The position numbers were made by a program, and so were the translations under genes. Under the pieces are notes generated by a model. The model saw only the letters and a list, made by a program, of their open reading frames with translations, was not told the DNA's origin and did not search any database. Positions 4,778-5,048 of a stretch of DNA of 5,048 nt are shown here, one piece after another. The stretch is taken from positions 1-5,048 of the forward strand of contig CAAFNG010000060.1 of NCBI GenBank assembly GCA_900764225.1, written 5' to 3'. Positions within the stretch are counted from its first letter, which is position 1. Each line of letters begins with the position of its first letter. The stretch comes from Lachnospiraceae bacterium. Lineage in GTDB: Bacteria; Bacillota; Clostridia; Lachnospirales; Lachnospiraceae.

Positions 4778-5048
4778 CTATTCCGGCTTGTATCTGTTCA
4801 CGATCTCCTGCATAATATCCCACTTCTTCTCCATATCGGAAAGTAGCTTAAATTGTGTACGGCATCGATCCAGGTTCTGTCCCTCCCAGTCTGTTTTGAA
4901 ATAGTGATCTCCCTCCAGATAATCCGTCAGAAAGCGGATCCCGCATTCATAGGTCATAACCTTCGCACCCATAGGCAGCAGTTCTATTTCTTTTGGAGTC
5001 AGCTTATCGCCGCAACTCTCCAGAAAACCTTTTACATAGATCTCATAC
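4778..5048 (-). CDS. nahK: N-acetylhexosamine 1-kinase (phosphotransferase family), C-terminal part only
   Basis: Only the last 89 residues lie in the window; the N-terminus and the kinase active site are beyond the right edge. The visible part matches the C-terminus of NahK/LnpB-type kinases of the aminoglycoside phosphotransferase fold: KLTPKEIELLPMGAKVMTYE, CGIRFLTDYLEGDHYFKTDW, GQNLDRCRTQFKLLSDMEKK. NahK uses ATP to phosphorylate GlcNAc or GalNAc at C1, feeding UDP-sugar exchange and glycolysis in the lacto-N-biose pathway. Its stop codon is 33 nt before the gnpA start on the same strand with no terminator between, so the two genes are almost surely cotranscribed and their products act in sequence on the disaccharide. 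The alternative is another sugar 1-kinase of the same family; the GH112 neighbour makes N-acetylhexosamine the best guess. Confidence 0.88.
   Translation of the reverse strand, partial: YEIYVKGFLESCGDKLTPKEIELLPMGAKVMTYECGIRFLTDYLEGDHYFKTDWEGQNLDRCRTQFKLLSDMEKKWDIMQEIVNRYKPE

Overview
The window looks like chromosomal DNA from a gut-type clostridial Firmicute, most likely Lachnospiraceae (the genus cannot be fixed from the sequence). The reasons are moderate GC genes separated by AT-rich gaps, strong GGAGG-type ribosome binding sites, and protein sequences of the Blautia/Roseburia/C. phytofermentans type. All supported genes are on the minus strand, so transcription runs from the right edge to the left edge.

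Right part (5048 to 2582). The C-terminal end of an N-acetylhexosamine 1-kinase (nahK/lnpB type) is followed after 33 nt by a complete GH112 phosphorylase (gnpA/lnpA type, 720 aa). Together they form the core of the phosphorolytic pathway for host-derived lacto-N-biose and galacto-N-biose. The phosphorylase releases galactose 1-phosphate and a free N-acetylhexosamine, and the kinase phosphorylates that hexosamine.

Middle part (2581 to 1674). This is the most interesting region. Just after gnpA comes a minus-strand promoter with a perfect TTGACA box, then a GEMM-type (cyclic di-GMP class I) riboswitch aptamer, then a strong intrinsic terminator placed as its expression platform. About 160 nt further on lies a GNAT acetyltransferase of the arylalkylamine/serotonin N-acetyltransferase-like branch. 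The layout predicts that this acetyltransferase is controlled by cyclic di-GMP.

Left part (1673 to 1). A 155-aa L-rhamnose-mutarotase-like protein has its own probable promoter. It lacks the histidine expected at the catalytic position and has a long acidic C-terminal tail. A 49-nt hairpin follows it. After a 376-nt AT-rich gap comes the first 224 codons of a trimeric-type purine nucleoside phosphorylase that runs off the left edge.

No tRNA, rRNA, CRISPR array, insertion sequence or phage feature was seen.
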